Source: Acetobacter lambici
GTDB lineage: Bacteria; Pseudomonadota; Alphaproteobacteria; Acetobacterales; Acetobacteraceae
NCBI RefSeq assembly: GCF_011516885.1
Contig: NZ_WOTD01000014.1
Coordinates: forward strand, 1-61,488
Reading direction: 5' to 3'
Length of the DNA stretch: 61,488 nt
Below are positions 8,403 to 17,810 of the stretch, piece by piece (the stretch's first letter is position 1; every line of letters starts with the position of its first letter). The position numbers and the translations under genes are program-made. The notes below the pieces were generated by a model that was not told the DNA's origin, ran no database searches, and worked only from the letters and a program-made list of their open reading frames with translations.

Positions 8403-9283
8403 ATGAGATACGCCCATGGTAATTTTGAAGCTTTTGTCCGCCCCTTAAAACCTGAAGGTGTGGAAAAAAAAGCAGCATGGATTGTTGGTGGCGGGCTGGG
8501 AGGTATGGCGGCTGCGGCTTTCCTTATCCGGGATGCGGGTATGGCTCCATCCATGATTACCATTCTCGAGGCATCGGATGAGAATGGTGGAGCGCTGGAT
8601 GGTGCGGGCAATGCCCAGACCGGCTGGCTGATCCGGGGAGGGCGGGAAATGGAGGAGCAGTTCCAGTGTCTGTGGGACCTGTATCGCTCCATTCCCTCGC
8701 TGGAGATGCCAGATGGCACGGTGCTTGATGAGTTTTATTACCTCAATCGTTTGGACCCCAGCAGCAGTCCCCTGCGGGCCATGTGCGGACAGGGGCAGCC
8801 TGTGCCCGACCGCCACAGTCTGACGCTGACTGGCAAGGCCCGGCGGGAGATTATCGCACTTATTCTAGCTGATGAGGACAAGCTTGCGGGCAAAACCATT
8901 AGTGATGTGCTGTCCGGTGATTTTATGGCGTCCAATTTCTGGCTATTCTGGCGCTCGATGTTTGCTTTTGAGACGTGGCACAGTGCAGTGGAAATGAAAC
9001 GCTATCTAGCGCGTTTTGTACACCAGATCCTCGGTTTGAAAGACCTGCGTACGCTTAAATTCACAAAATACAACCAGCAGGAATCCTTAAGTCTGCCGCT
9101 AGCTACATGGCTGGCTGGTCAGGGGGTGGTGTTTCGGCATGGGGTGCGGGTGACGAATGTTGTCGTGGACACATTGAGCGGAAAAAAGGTCGCTACGCAT
9201 ATAGATTGGTTGGAAAACGGTGTTGTGGCCGGGGTTGATCTAACTCCCGAAGAGCTGGTTTTTGTAACTAACGGTTCCATGGT
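8403..9283 (+). pseudogene. ohyA: Oleate hydratase, 5' half only (cut by IS)
   Basis: The first 293 codons match oleate hydratase (MCRA family), the FAD-dependent enzyme adding water to the 9-10 double bond of oleate. Visible features are WIVGGGLGGMAAAAFLIRD (FAD-binding loop, residues 25-43), LEASDENGGALDG, the Tyr/Arg-rich GWLIRGGREMEEQFQCLWDL segment, and FWRSMFAFETWHSAVEMKRY. The sequence runs into IS DNA at 9284, right after NGSM; the apparent continuation to 9359 is IS-encoded. The family is about 590-650 residues, so more than half is missing, including much of the substrate site and C-terminal domain, and activity is unlikely. Its 3' half is not present on the other side of the IS. 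Confidence 0.88.
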
Positions 9284-10337
9284 GGCTTTGTTGCAGAATT
9301 CGGCATGCGGTCGTGATGAGTCCTTTGATGTTCTGTTCTTTACCGGACGGCCTGCGTGAGGGGGATTCCGAGCGCTGTGAAGCGATTGAGTATGGCGATA
9401 CGGACGTGAACTTCCGTGACCTGACGGTCGAAGTCCCGTGCCGTCAGGCGCTGACCGAGAAGTTTGATGCAATGCATTTTCGTCTCGACACGGCTTCTTC
9501 GATGATAACCGCTCCATCGTTTCCAGATGGCCCGACCGAGATGCCCACAGGCCCGCAGAGCTTCATTGCGGGCGATGGCCCCCGGTGATGTGGGGCTCCA
9601 TGGTTTTGCGTTCTTCCGAGGCGGAATGATAGCCTGGGCGCCACGGTCGGCGATGGTTTCATGGGATTGCCTGGTATCATACGCGCCATCGGCGATGACG
9701 CTCGCGATGGTCTCGTCATCAGGGATCTGGGCCAGAAGTCCCGGCAGAACCGGGGCATCACCGACCTCGTTGCCCGTGATCTCGACGGCCCGGATTTCCA
9801 GTGATCCTTCGTCAATCCCGATGTGGAGTTTACGCCAGATCCTACGTTTCGAGCCGCCATGCTTACGCCTGTGCCATTCGCCTTCTCCCTCGACCTTGAT
9901 CCCGGTGCTGTCGATCAGGAGATGAAGCGGTCCGCCCGAGCCACCATAGGGAATATCGACTGTCAGGGATTTCTGCCGCCGGCTCAGCGTGCTGAAATCC
10001 GGTACATGCCACGCCAGTCCAGCCAGGCGAAGCAGGCTTTCGACGAAACCGGTCGCCTGCCTCAGGGCCATGCCGAAGAGAACCTTCAGCGTCAGACAGG
10101 TCTGGATCGCGGCATCGCTGTAACTCCGTCGCCGTCCCCGCCGCCCCGTTGACAGGCCTCCCCAGGTCATCGCCGGATCAAACCACACCATTAGAGACCC
10201 ACGCTTCTTCAGCGCCGCGTTATAGGAAGGCCAGTTCGTCGTTCGATAGGTCACAGGCTGCGGCTTGCTCATGCCTTCCCGTTACCAGATAGGATTCACT
10301 CGGTGAATCCTGCCACCATAAATTCTGCAACAAAGCC
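9284..10337 (-). mobile_element. Complete IS5-family (IS903-like) insertion sequence, 1054 bp
   Basis: The termini are 17-bp perfect inverted repeats: GGCTTTGTTGCAGAATT at 9284-9300 and its reverse complement at 10321-10337. The GGCTTTGTTG start is like the IS903 group. One transposase gene fills the element on the minus strand. The flanks (TTCCATGGT on the left, GGAGGGAGG on the right) share no target duplication of 2-9 bp. They belong to two different truncated genes, so the element probably marks a recombination or adjacent-deletion junction rather than a simple insertion. Confidence 0.9.
9340..10272 (-). CDS. IS5-family transposase
   Basis: 310 residues and apparently intact. The DDE catalytic residues are seen as the Asp in HLLIDSTGIK, the Asp in VIADGAYDT, and the Glu in RRSRVETKMH, spaced as in IS5-family enzymes. 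The N-terminal half contains the conserved YSDAAIQTCLTLKVLFGMALRQ helices. A GGGAAGG ribosome site precedes the ATG. The gene lies wholly within the two terminal repeats, and the element could still be mobile. Confidence 0.93.
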   Translation of the reverse strand: MSKPQPVTYRTTNWPSYNAALKKRGSLMVWFDPAMTWGGLSTGRRGRRRSYSDAAIQTCLTLKVLFGMALRQATGFVESLLRLAGLAWHVPDFSTLSRRQKSLTVDIPYGGSGGPLHLLIDSTGIKVEGEGEWHRRKHGGSKRRIWRKLHIGIDEGSLEIRAVEITGNEVGDAPVLPGLLAQIPDDETIASVIADGAYDTRQSHETIADRGAQAIIPPRKNAKPWSPTSPGAIARNEALRACGHLGRAIWKRWSGYHRRSRVETKMHCIKLLGQRLTARDFDRQVTEVHVRIAILNRFTALGIPLTQAVR

Positions 10338-13300
10338 GGAGGGAGGTCATGGTTTGTGGCGGAGACAAAGGTCTCAAAATAACACCATGTTTTTCGGGCC
10401 TGCATCCGCAGGAAAAGACTTTCGCTTTCGGTTGCTTCCAGTCTGCGCGCAGAGGCACTGTACTGGCTTGCCTTCCATGCAATAACCGGGGACAGACACC
10501 AACTTAAAGCAAAAGGAAGAATGACAAGCCAGACCAGGTGGGGTGCCACAAACATTGTTCCCAACGCGGCAAGGCTAAGCAAAACAGCCCCACTCATATG
10601 ATGGAAGTAGCCTGGAATTTGTTCCTTTGGTGCATTGGCTGCCTGTGCGGCTGTTATCCATTGCAGCATGTTCCTACGGGTTATGAACACACGTCCTAAT
10701 GTGCGGATAATAGCATCCCCCATCAGGCAGGCCTGATCGGCAAGGAATGTGAAGTTGAGACCGATCGTAAGGATCGCGCGTCTGGCATTGAGTGTGAAGA
10801 GTGACAGGTAACTTAGAACCGTTTCCCCTCGCCTATGCCGCAGAATATCAATCAGAAGTGGTAGGAGTGCCGGAATGGCAAGGGCTGAGAAAATATAGAG
10901 GCTCCAGATTAACGCGCTCCGAAAATCAAGAAACCACCCGGTAAAAAGAGCCGCGATTGCCATGGGGGCGGACAGGCTGCGGCGTAGGTTATCCAGCATC
11001 TTCCAGCGCGAAATGCCGGCAAGAGGTTGGGTTTTTAATCGAATGGTCGGGCAGTATCCCATCCAAGAAAATATCCATGGAAGAAGTTGCCAATCCCCCC
11101 GCACCCAGCGATGAAGGCGGGAGACGGAAACAAGATAATCTGTTGGAAAATCTTCTATAACTTCAATATCACTGACTAGACCGGCGCGGGCAAAAACACC
11201 TTCAAAAAGATCGTGGCTTAACAGAGTGCCTTCGGGAACCCTGCCAGCCAGAGCGGCTTCGAATGAATCAATTTCGTAAATGCCTTTTCCAGCAAAAGAC
11301 CCTTCCGCGAACATATCCTGATATAAATCGGATACGGCGGCAGTATAAGGTTCTATACCGTTCGGGCTTGAAAACACTCTTTGAAAGAGTGTACTTTTCC
11401 ATGCTTCCGGTAAGGATGGGGTCACACGGGGCTGGAGAATTGCATATCCTTCCGTGACACGCCCTTTTATGGGGTCAAAATATGCGCGGTTAAGAGGGTG
11501 GGCAAGCTTACCAACCAAACGCCTGACGACCTCGTGTGGTACGCGTGTATCGGAATCTACCGTCACGACATATTTTACATTCTGGGGGACAGTCTGCTCG
11601 GAAAGGTTTATAAAACTGGTGTCTGTGGCGCCCCGTAACAAACGGTTGAGTTCATGTAGCTTCCCACGTTTGCGCTCCCACCCGATCCATTTGCCCTCGC
11701 AAGTGCTCCACTGCCGTTTGCGATGGAGGATAAGGAAGCGGACTCCGGCGGTCCCGGGGGGATAGGTCTGGTTCAGGCGCGCTATTTCTTGTGTGGCAAC
11801 GTCAAGAATGTCCCAATCACCTTGGCGGAACTGTGTGGATGCATCGGTCCAATCTGTCAGGAGTGCAAAATAGATTTCGCCATCACGGCTTGCCAGATAG
11901 TGTTTTTCAAGCCGTTTGATCATTTCCTGTATGGATGAGCGTCTTGTCAGCAGTGTTGGCACCACAACCAGAGTGCGTAAATTTGCAGGCACACCATGCT
12001 TGAGTTCCAGAGCCGGAAGCTCGGATACTTTGAGCGCCCAGAGCAGAAAGCGGTTTACACCGGCAACGACGGCATCTGTTGTAGGGATAAAACCAAGAAT
12101 AAAAAGGAATAATAAATTATATGTCGATAAGTGGTGGTGTAATAAAAAAAGTGACATGAAAATAATAGAAAAAGATAATGCTGTGATGATAATACTGTAT
12201 CCAGCTATGCCGCCAATGCGGCATAGCTGCGCGAGTTTTACTCGTAGTGGGGCGCGGTATTCAAGCTCGACTTCAAGGTCGTGGCGACCTTCGGCCAGAA
12301 GATAATAACCGGGATCTGCCCGTCGGAGGCCCAACAAGTTTTGCGCGCTTGTTCTGGCAGCAAGCCCGACAACTTTTTGCGCGATATCACATTCAGTATG
12401 TCGGCATCCTTTGGCGAGGATTTCTATGGATTGGCTATACAGATTTCTAGTGGAAATATCCATCTGTGAAAAATTATCATATTGGTAAAGTATTTTACTA
12501 ACAGAACTTGTTTTTTCTGTGATTTCACTCCAGTCGAGTGTTATCATTAGCCGCATGCTTGTGATAATATTGCGAATTGTAGCATTGAGAGCGCTCTGCT
12601 CCTGCAATTCATCATGCACTATTCGGTCAATATCAGTGCCTTTTTCCTGAAGTAAATTTTCCAACCACAAAAAAGCAGAGTCTTTTTGTGGTTCTCTGCC
12701 CCTCAGTCGATGCGCAAATTGTAGCAGGAATGTAGAATTCAATTTTTCGACCTGAGTTCTGGCAAGAATTTTCAGTATTCTGGTTGTACTAGGGCGTGAA
12801 CTGGCTAGAACAATATTGGCCAGTTGGTCCGCTTGTTCTCGGTCACTCAGGTTCTGACAAATTTTTTCGGCAATACGTCGAAGGTTTTCGATCAGGATCA
12901 TCTTAATCTGGATGGGAACAGCCCATATTTCCCTGATGAGCAGGGGTCTCTTTGTCTGATACGTATTTAAAAAAAGACAGAGGGTTTTTGCATCAATATG
13001 GCTGTCTGTATGAGCAACTACAGCCCAGGCTATTTCAAAAATACGAGGTAGAGGTGTAAATGTACCCGTAGAAAGTTTGGGAAGTTCTTTGTAGGATTTA
13101 TATGAAAAATCTAATTTTATATTTTGTATCTGTGCATCTATAAAATAATAATTGTCAATAAACCATTCTGCCGCTGGCGTGATTTCCTCTCCCGCCAGAG
13201 AGGCTTGAGACAGACGAATATTGGAACTTAATAAAATTCGGGCATTGTCTTTGAGCCGTTCAGTCAGGGCATTATCCCGCTGCGCAGGGAGCAAATCCTT

Positions 13301-13426
13301 ATGGGCTTCGGCTAAGTTTTTTGCATGAAGGTAAAGTCGGTCTGATCCAAATAGATCAGATCGAATAATTTTGTCATCCTGCCATAACAAGGGGAAGAAA
13401 GTGTGTTTTTTGAAAAAAAGAACCAT
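10338..13426 (-). pseudogene. ndvB: Cyclic beta-1,2-glucan synthase, N-terminal GT84 part only (cut by IS)
   Basis: The native frame runs about 1029 codons and then enters the IS, which adds about 39 foreign codons to a stop at 10220. The N-terminal region (about 1-400) is helical. Membrane segments flank a GT84 glycosyltransferase core with TVDSDTRVP (DxD), EGSFAGKGIYEIDSF, LLSHDLFEG and RLHRWVRGDWQLLPWI, hallmarks of NdvB/Cgs proteins that make periplasmic cyclic glucans. Full proteins are around 2800 residues and also carry a GH94 phosphorylase-type domain that sets ring size. All of that is missing. The remnant could still make a membrane glycosyltransferase but not normal controlled cyclic product. 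The 3' remainder is not in this window. Confidence 0.88.
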
Positions 13427-13758
13427 TTTTGACTTCCTTCACGGGCACAATTTCCTCTGATTGTTGACTTTAATAAGAAAAAAGCATTGTACTGATCCGG
13501 GCGTTGTCTTTATCGTATGTGTGAAATTATGTTAACTTATGAATTATAATTATTCTAAACGCGCATTAAAAGAGAAAGTTTCGTGCCGTCTAAGGTGGGC
13601 ATGGAAGAATTTAAACATTATTCTGTTATGCTGATAACGAAGGGTTTTTAATATTAATTTCCACGCAACTATGTTAATTAAATTATAATTTGCATTATAG
13701 TTATGCACTTGAAATTATTTTAAGAATTTTTATTGGAATGAAGATCAGGATAAAACGC
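13427..13758. other. AT-rich gap upstream of the glucan synthase remnant
   Basis: About 330 bp, strongly AT-rich with many A/T runs. I see no gene, RNA gene or clear repeat. It probably contains the promoter of the glucan synthase gene and the 3' flank of the small hypothetical gene. Confidence 0.5.
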
Positions 13759-14244
13759 TTAGCTGCGAACTATGAGGTTATCTGGGAGTGGTTGGCTATA
13801 ATTAACGTGCATACTGCACAAGGAGGTTAAGATACGCTGTCTGCTAGCGCGTTGTATGACTATGCTATACCTCTTACGTTCATGATTTAATATTTCCTCT
13901 TGCATTTTTGAGAGGATATCGGCCTCCGATAAAAATCGGATTAGGGTGGCAATCCGGTTGAATATTTCTTGTGCTCTGTTTTGTGAGACTACGTATTGAT
14001 GGCAGTCTGAACAGCACTGGCATCCCTTGCGGGGGGTGATGCAACGTCTATGCGTGGAGTGGATTGCTACCACGTTTTCTTCTGTCGTATTGTAAAAACA
14101 GCCATCGGTCGTCTCTACAACACGAACGATATGTGCATATCCGTTATCATGCTGCTCTTCTGTAGACACGATAGACAGCCAGTTACCATTTTTTAGTCTG
14201 GAAATGGCTTTGGTTTTTAATGAATTCGCCACATACGCACCCAT
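13759..14244 (-). CDS. Hypothetical protein with a Cys/His cluster
   Basis: 161 codons with no signal peptide or membrane segment. Residues about 75-110 contain a compact set of possible metal ligands (HSTHRRC, then GCQCCSDCHQYV), like a small zinc-binding site; the rest is mixed charged helix. I do not recognise a family. The start lacks a strong ribosome site, and the surrounding DNA is AT-rich compared with the neighbouring genes, as in horizontally acquired or decaying DNA. It is kept because the frame is long for this AT-rich interval and no better frame competes. Confidence 0.45.
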   Translation of the reverse strand: MGAYVANSLKTKAISRLKNGNWLSIVSTEEQHDNGYAHIVRVVETTDGCFYNTTEENVVAIHSTHRRCITPRKGCQCCSDCHQYVVSQNRAQEIFNRIATLIRFLSEADILSKMQEEILNHERKRYSIVIQRASRQRILTSLCSMHVNYSQPLPDNLIVRS

Positions 14245-14679
14245 TCCGCACTTATTGCCGGTCGAAGCCTCAGGAGGCTGGAATGAAATTTTTGGAACGT
14301 CATTCCAAACTTATGTCCATGTTTTATAAAGCATAACAAAATATGAACTTCAATAACGAGCAATCACTTAGCTGCCATACTGTAATAAGGCGCTTGTATT
14401 GGCATGTATTTCACTTCCGGGGGATGTATCCTACACTGTTGGCGTAATGGTTTTGGAGTTTCTTGGGAAATACGTCTTTCCTTTAAGAAATTCACTTGAT
14501 GGGGAGGTTATTTGATTGATGTCCACAATTTATATTATCGGGTGATATAGGCTTAAATCGGGCTCTAACAGTCTGATTTTTGTATGAATTAATATAATTT
14601 TGGAAAATGATTGGAATTTATTTTTTATTAAATTATCAATAGGCATACTGATAAAAGCTACATAATTTATTTTGGAAAG
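14245..14679. other. AT-rich intergenic region with a possible operator dyad
   Basis: About 435 bp between divergently transcribed genes. GGAATGA (14280-14286) and TCATTCC (14300-14306) form a perfect 7-bp dyad 36 bp upstream of the hypothetical gene, which could be an operator. The 3' part is very AT-rich and should hold the glutaminase promoter. No gene is supported. Confidence 0.45.
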
Positions 14680-14688
14680 ATGTATCGA

Positions 14689-15750
14689 ATGCGAGGCAAT
14701 TTTTTTATAAAAATATGTTCTTCTTCAATATTGATAAGCTGTTTTTTATTATTGCCCTTGGGGAGTGCTGATGCCAAGGAAAAACCTCAGTCGATGTCTT
14801 CGACTGTTATTCAAAAAACGATCGAGCAGGCTTATGATAAATATAGGTCTGTAACAGAAGGAAAGAACGCTAATTATATTCCTTATCTCGCCAAGGCGGA
14901 TAGTAAACTTTATGGCATTGCTATTGTAACAGTTGATGGACGAATCTTCAGGGTTGGGGATGCCGGGCACCCGTTCCCCGTGGAATCGGTTTCTAAAATT
15001 TTTACTTTGGCAGACGTGCTGCACAAGCAGGGCGCGCAGAATATTCTGGGTAAAGTCGGTGTTAACGCAACCGGGTTGCCGTTTAACTCTGTGCTCGCCG
15101 TGGAACTGAATAACGACAAGCTAGGGGGAAGCCCCCCTCCCGGCAATCCGTTGGTCAATGCTGGGGCAATTGCAACTGCCAGTCTCGTTCAGGGCAAAAC
15201 GCTGGATATGCGGTGGAAAAGTGTGCTTGATACCGCATCCGCATTTGCGGGGCACCAGTTGCATCTTAATGATGATGTTTACCAGTCAGAGATGGCCAGC
15301 AACCAGCATAATCAGGCTATTGCCGTGCTCCTGCAAAGTTATGGTCATCTCTATGCAGACCCTTCGGAAACGGTTGATCTGTATACGCGTGAATGTTCTT
15401 ACGATGTGGATGCGGTTGATCTGGCAACCATGGGGGCCACATTGGCTAATGGCGGAACAAATCCGCGGACTCATCAAACTGTCGTGGATGCTCCAACGAG
15501 TGCGCGTGTGCTAGCTGTTATGGCAACGGCGGGTTTGTATAATACGTCTGGTGAATGGCTGTTCAAAGTTGGGCTACCCGGAAAAAGCGGGGTTGGGGGC
15601 GGTATTGTTGCCGTTGTTCCCGGTAAGCTGGCTATTGGCGTTTACTCATCACGCCTTGATGACGCAGGGAACAGTGTACGTGGGCAACTGGCGGTGCAGT
15701 TTATTGCCGAATCTTTGGGCGCTAATATATTTTCTGCTCAATCACAGTAA
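14689..15750 (+). CDS. glsA: Exported serine-dependent glutaminase
   Basis: About 353 residues from the ATG at 14689, preferred over 14680 because GGAAAG lies nine bases before it. Residues 5-30 form a Sec signal (IKICSSSILISCFLLLPLGS) ending near SADA, so the mature enzyme should be periplasmic. Glutaminase A hallmarks follow: FPVESVSKIF with the SxxK catalytic Ser-Lys, GNPLVNAGAIATA, CSYDVDAVDLATMGATLANGG and KSGVGGGIVAVVPGK. The family, of penicillin-binding fold, hydrolyses glutamine to glutamate and ammonia. Most glutaminase A proteins are cytosolic, so the clear signal peptide is a notable variation. The gene stands alone between AT-rich DNA and a convergent UPF0178 gene. Confidence 0.92.
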   Translation: MRGNFFIKICSSSILISCFLLLPLGSADAKEKPQSMSSTVIQKTIEQAYDKYRSVTEGKNANYIPYLAKADSKLYGIAIVTVDGRIFRVGDAGHPFPVESVSKIFTLADVLHKQGAQNILGKVGVNATGLPFNSVLAVELNNDKLGGSPPPGNPLVNAGAIATASLVQGKTLDMRWKSVLDTASAFAGHQLHLNDDVYQSEMASNQHNQAIAVLLQSYGHLYADPSETVDLYTRECSYDVDAVDLATMGATLANGGTNPRTHQTVVDAPTSARVLAVMATAGLYNTSGEWLFKVGLPGKSGVGGGIVAVVPGKLAIGVYSSRLDDAGNSVRGQLAVQFIAESLGANIFSAQSQ

Positions 15751-15861
15751 CAATGCGAAGGTGAGATTTTTATACAATCGCTTGTATGGGGTGTGTTTAT
15801 AGCCCGCGCGTTAAAGAATATTTTTGTGACGGTTACCATAGGGCAACTCTTTGGTAGTCGG

Positions 15862-16344
15862 TTACATTGGTGGAGGGACCAACCGGATGCTGGGTTTGCG
15901 AACCTTCACCACCAAAGTGTCAAGTTCGGAAAGAAAACGGGAGCGGTCGGCTCTTCCAAACGCCGCGCTGCCGGGCGTGATCATTCCTGCCGAGCGCAGG
16001 TCTGTCATAAGGTTGCGCATGGCCAACGCCATACCTATTGCATCGCGATCGAGCAGTCTGCCTTTGGGTTCAAGAACATAGGCTCCCTTTTCCACGCAAC
16101 GCGCGGCTAAGGGGATATCGGCAGTAATGACGACATCTTTCTCCTTGGTGCGTTCGGCAATCCAGTCATCCGCCACGTCTGGTCCAGCATCCACCACAAT
16201 GCGCTCGATTAACGGAGTATCTGGCACAGCGATCATCCGGTTGGAAACAACAAAAACGTGCAAACCATAACGCCCGGCAACACGGTACACTTCATCTTTA
16301 ACTGGGCAGGCATCAGAATCGATAAAAATACGTGTCATTCCCAT
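15862..16344 (-). CDS. yaiI: UPF0178 (DUF188) family protein, YaiI-like
   Basis: 160 residues covering the whole family length. Typical features are IFIDSDACPVKDEVYRVA at the N-terminus, VSNRMIAVP, VVDAGPDVADDWIAE, VVITADIPLAARC and the C-terminal FLSELDTLV. The Asp-rich pattern recalls PIN-like nucleases, but no function is established for the family. It is convergent with the glutaminase gene. Confidence 0.92.
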   Translation of the reverse strand: MGMTRIFIDSDACPVKDEVYRVAGRYGLHVFVVSNRMIAVPDTPLIERIVVDAGPDVADDWIAERTKEKDVVITADIPLAARCVEKGAYVLEPKGRLLDRDAIGMALAMRNLMTDLRSAGMITPGSAAFGRADRSRFLSELDTLVVKVRKPSIRLVPPPM

Positions 16345-16559
16345 AATCTGCCGCAGCCGGAGTTATGGGACAAGACGGGGGAGATATTTCTGGAGCTGCT
16401 GCTGCCCCAGATCAATAGTAGTGTCCATAATCGTTGTTGGTTTAATTAAGGGCTGTATTGATAATTCTGTATTCCAGATAAGGCGATAACAGGGGCCTCA
16501 TATTTCGATAAGCATAGTATGGATGCTCTGTAAGAATTTAAGTTGCGGGAGCATCACGG

Positions 16560-16874
16560 ATGAAGAAAAATATTATGCGCACCATGCGCTTTGTGCTGGG
16601 CTGTTTTGTGGTGGCGGGCGTGGCTGTTGCGTCCCCCAGCATGGCAGCAACTCCGCCATATTCTGCAGGAACGCCGAATGGGGAAACTGGGCAGTCCATG
16701 CGTCCGCTATGGGTGCTGGTGGCGCAGCGTGGCCCGGATAACGAAGATGCCATGATCACAGCATATTTTTATACACGAGCAGCCTGCGAGGAAGCATTGA
16801 ATTTTTTCCGTGAACAGCAGGAGCACCCTCGCCGTGAATTCCATGGGGCCTGCCTGCCATCGGGTGCCTCATAA
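16560..16874 (+). CDS. Small secreted protein of unknown function
   Basis: 104 residues with a Sec signal (residues about 8-30, RFVLGCFVVAGVAVASPSMA) cut after AMA/A. The mature part of about 74 residues contains LWVLVAQRG, ITAYFYTRAACEEALNFFREQ and GACLPSG, with two Cys that could form a disulfide. GGGAG lies nine bases before the ATG. It resembles short periplasmic proteins of acetic acid bacteria, but I know no function. It converges on the methyltransferase gene. Confidence 0.7.
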   Translation: MKKNIMRTMRFVLGCFVVAGVAVASPSMAATPPYSAGTPNGETGQSMRPLWVLVAQRGPDNEDAMITAYFYTRAACEEALNFFREQQEHPRREFHGACLPSGAS

Positions 16875-16958
16875 CGCGCGATTTTTAGCTTCTTTACACA
16901 TAGAGTATCTCCAAACCTGTAGGGTTTACGCGTTGTAGCTATGGTGTAGGCGGTCGTT

Positions 16959-17702
16959 TTAAAGCGGCCGTTCGCCCATATAGGCATGGAACACGCCAAA
17001 TGAGGTATGTTTGCGTACGTTGCTAAACCCAACAGATTGCAAGGTATCCAGAATACGGGCAGGCGGCACGCACTCTTCAATCGTGTCCCAGTAATAGGCC
17101 ATGAGCGTTCGGCTTTCCTGCGAGGCAGCAACGCCAGATAGCAGAGGCACCACCCGACCAAGATAAAATCGCAGCAAAAACTGGACAATACGGTTATCAG
17201 CCCGCCCAATTTCGAGGATCAGCACGTGCCCTCCGGGTTTGAGGGCCTTAAGGTAGCCGGAGAATGTGGCCCGCAGGTCCTGCACATGCCGTAAGGCGTA
17301 ACCCATGCTCAGCATATCAACGCTTGCTGGGGCGATGGGTAGAAGCTGGGCATCCGCCAGAACAGCCTGAATAGGTAATTTACTCCGGCATTGCCTGAGC
17401 ATGCCGGCACTCATATCCAGCCCGATAATATTGCTCATGTCTGTTATTGTTGCCGCTTCACGCGCAACCAGACCCGTGCCAGTTGCAACATCAAGCAGTG
17501 TCTGCCCAGCACGAAGCCCCGCCATGCGCAGCATCCAGCGCCGGTACCACTTGCCCGACCCAAGCGAGAAAACCGAGTTGATCCGGTCATAGTAACAGGC
17601 CGTCCGATCAAAGATAGAGCGTACAAATTGCCTGTGCTCGCCCTTTGTAAGGTAATAGTCGGGCAGGACAGGGTGAGGTGGGCAGGGGCTGCGCTCGGAC
17701 AT
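16959..17702 (-). CDS. UbiE-like SAM-dependent methyltransferase, probably part of the APE cluster
   Basis: About 247 residues. It has class I methyltransferase motifs: LLDVATGTGLVAREAA (motif I), IGLDMSAGML (post I), LPIAPASVDMLSMGYALRHV (motif II region) and ALKPGGHVLILEIGR (motif III). The layout follows UbiE/COQ5, but it is divergent and lies beside an aryl-polyene-type cluster, so it more likely methylates the pigment head group or an intermediate than ubiquinone. It is transcribed away from the glycosyltransferase gene across a 108-bp promoter gap. A true ubiE elsewhere in the genome would support this. Confidence 0.8.
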   Translation of the reverse strand: MSERSPCPPHPVLPDYYLTKGEHRQFVRSIFDRTACYYDRINSVFSLGSGKWYRRWMLRMAGLRAGQTLLDVATGTGLVAREAATITDMSNIIGLDMSAGMLRQCRSKLPIQAVLADAQLLPIAPASVDMLSMGYALRHVQDLRATFSGYLKALKPGGHVLILEIGRADNRIVQFLLRFYLGRVVPLLSGVAASQESRTLMAYYWDTIEECVPPARILDTLQSVGFSNVRKHTSFGVFHAYMGERPL

Positions 17703-17810
17703 TACCATTTCCGGTTCAATGATCTGGGTATTCGGTTCTTATCGTAATTGAGGTATGTGGACCAGTCTTGCCGCGTTTTATCTGATTTTGGCTTTACAGG
17801 TATATCTGCC

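Noticed and set aside
8403..9359. Oleate hydratase as an intact 318-residue enzyme
   Set aside because: The frame after 9283 is IS DNA and the family is about twice as long.
9275..10346. A normal transposition event with target duplication for the central IS
   Set aside because: The flanking 2-9 bases do not match on the two sides.
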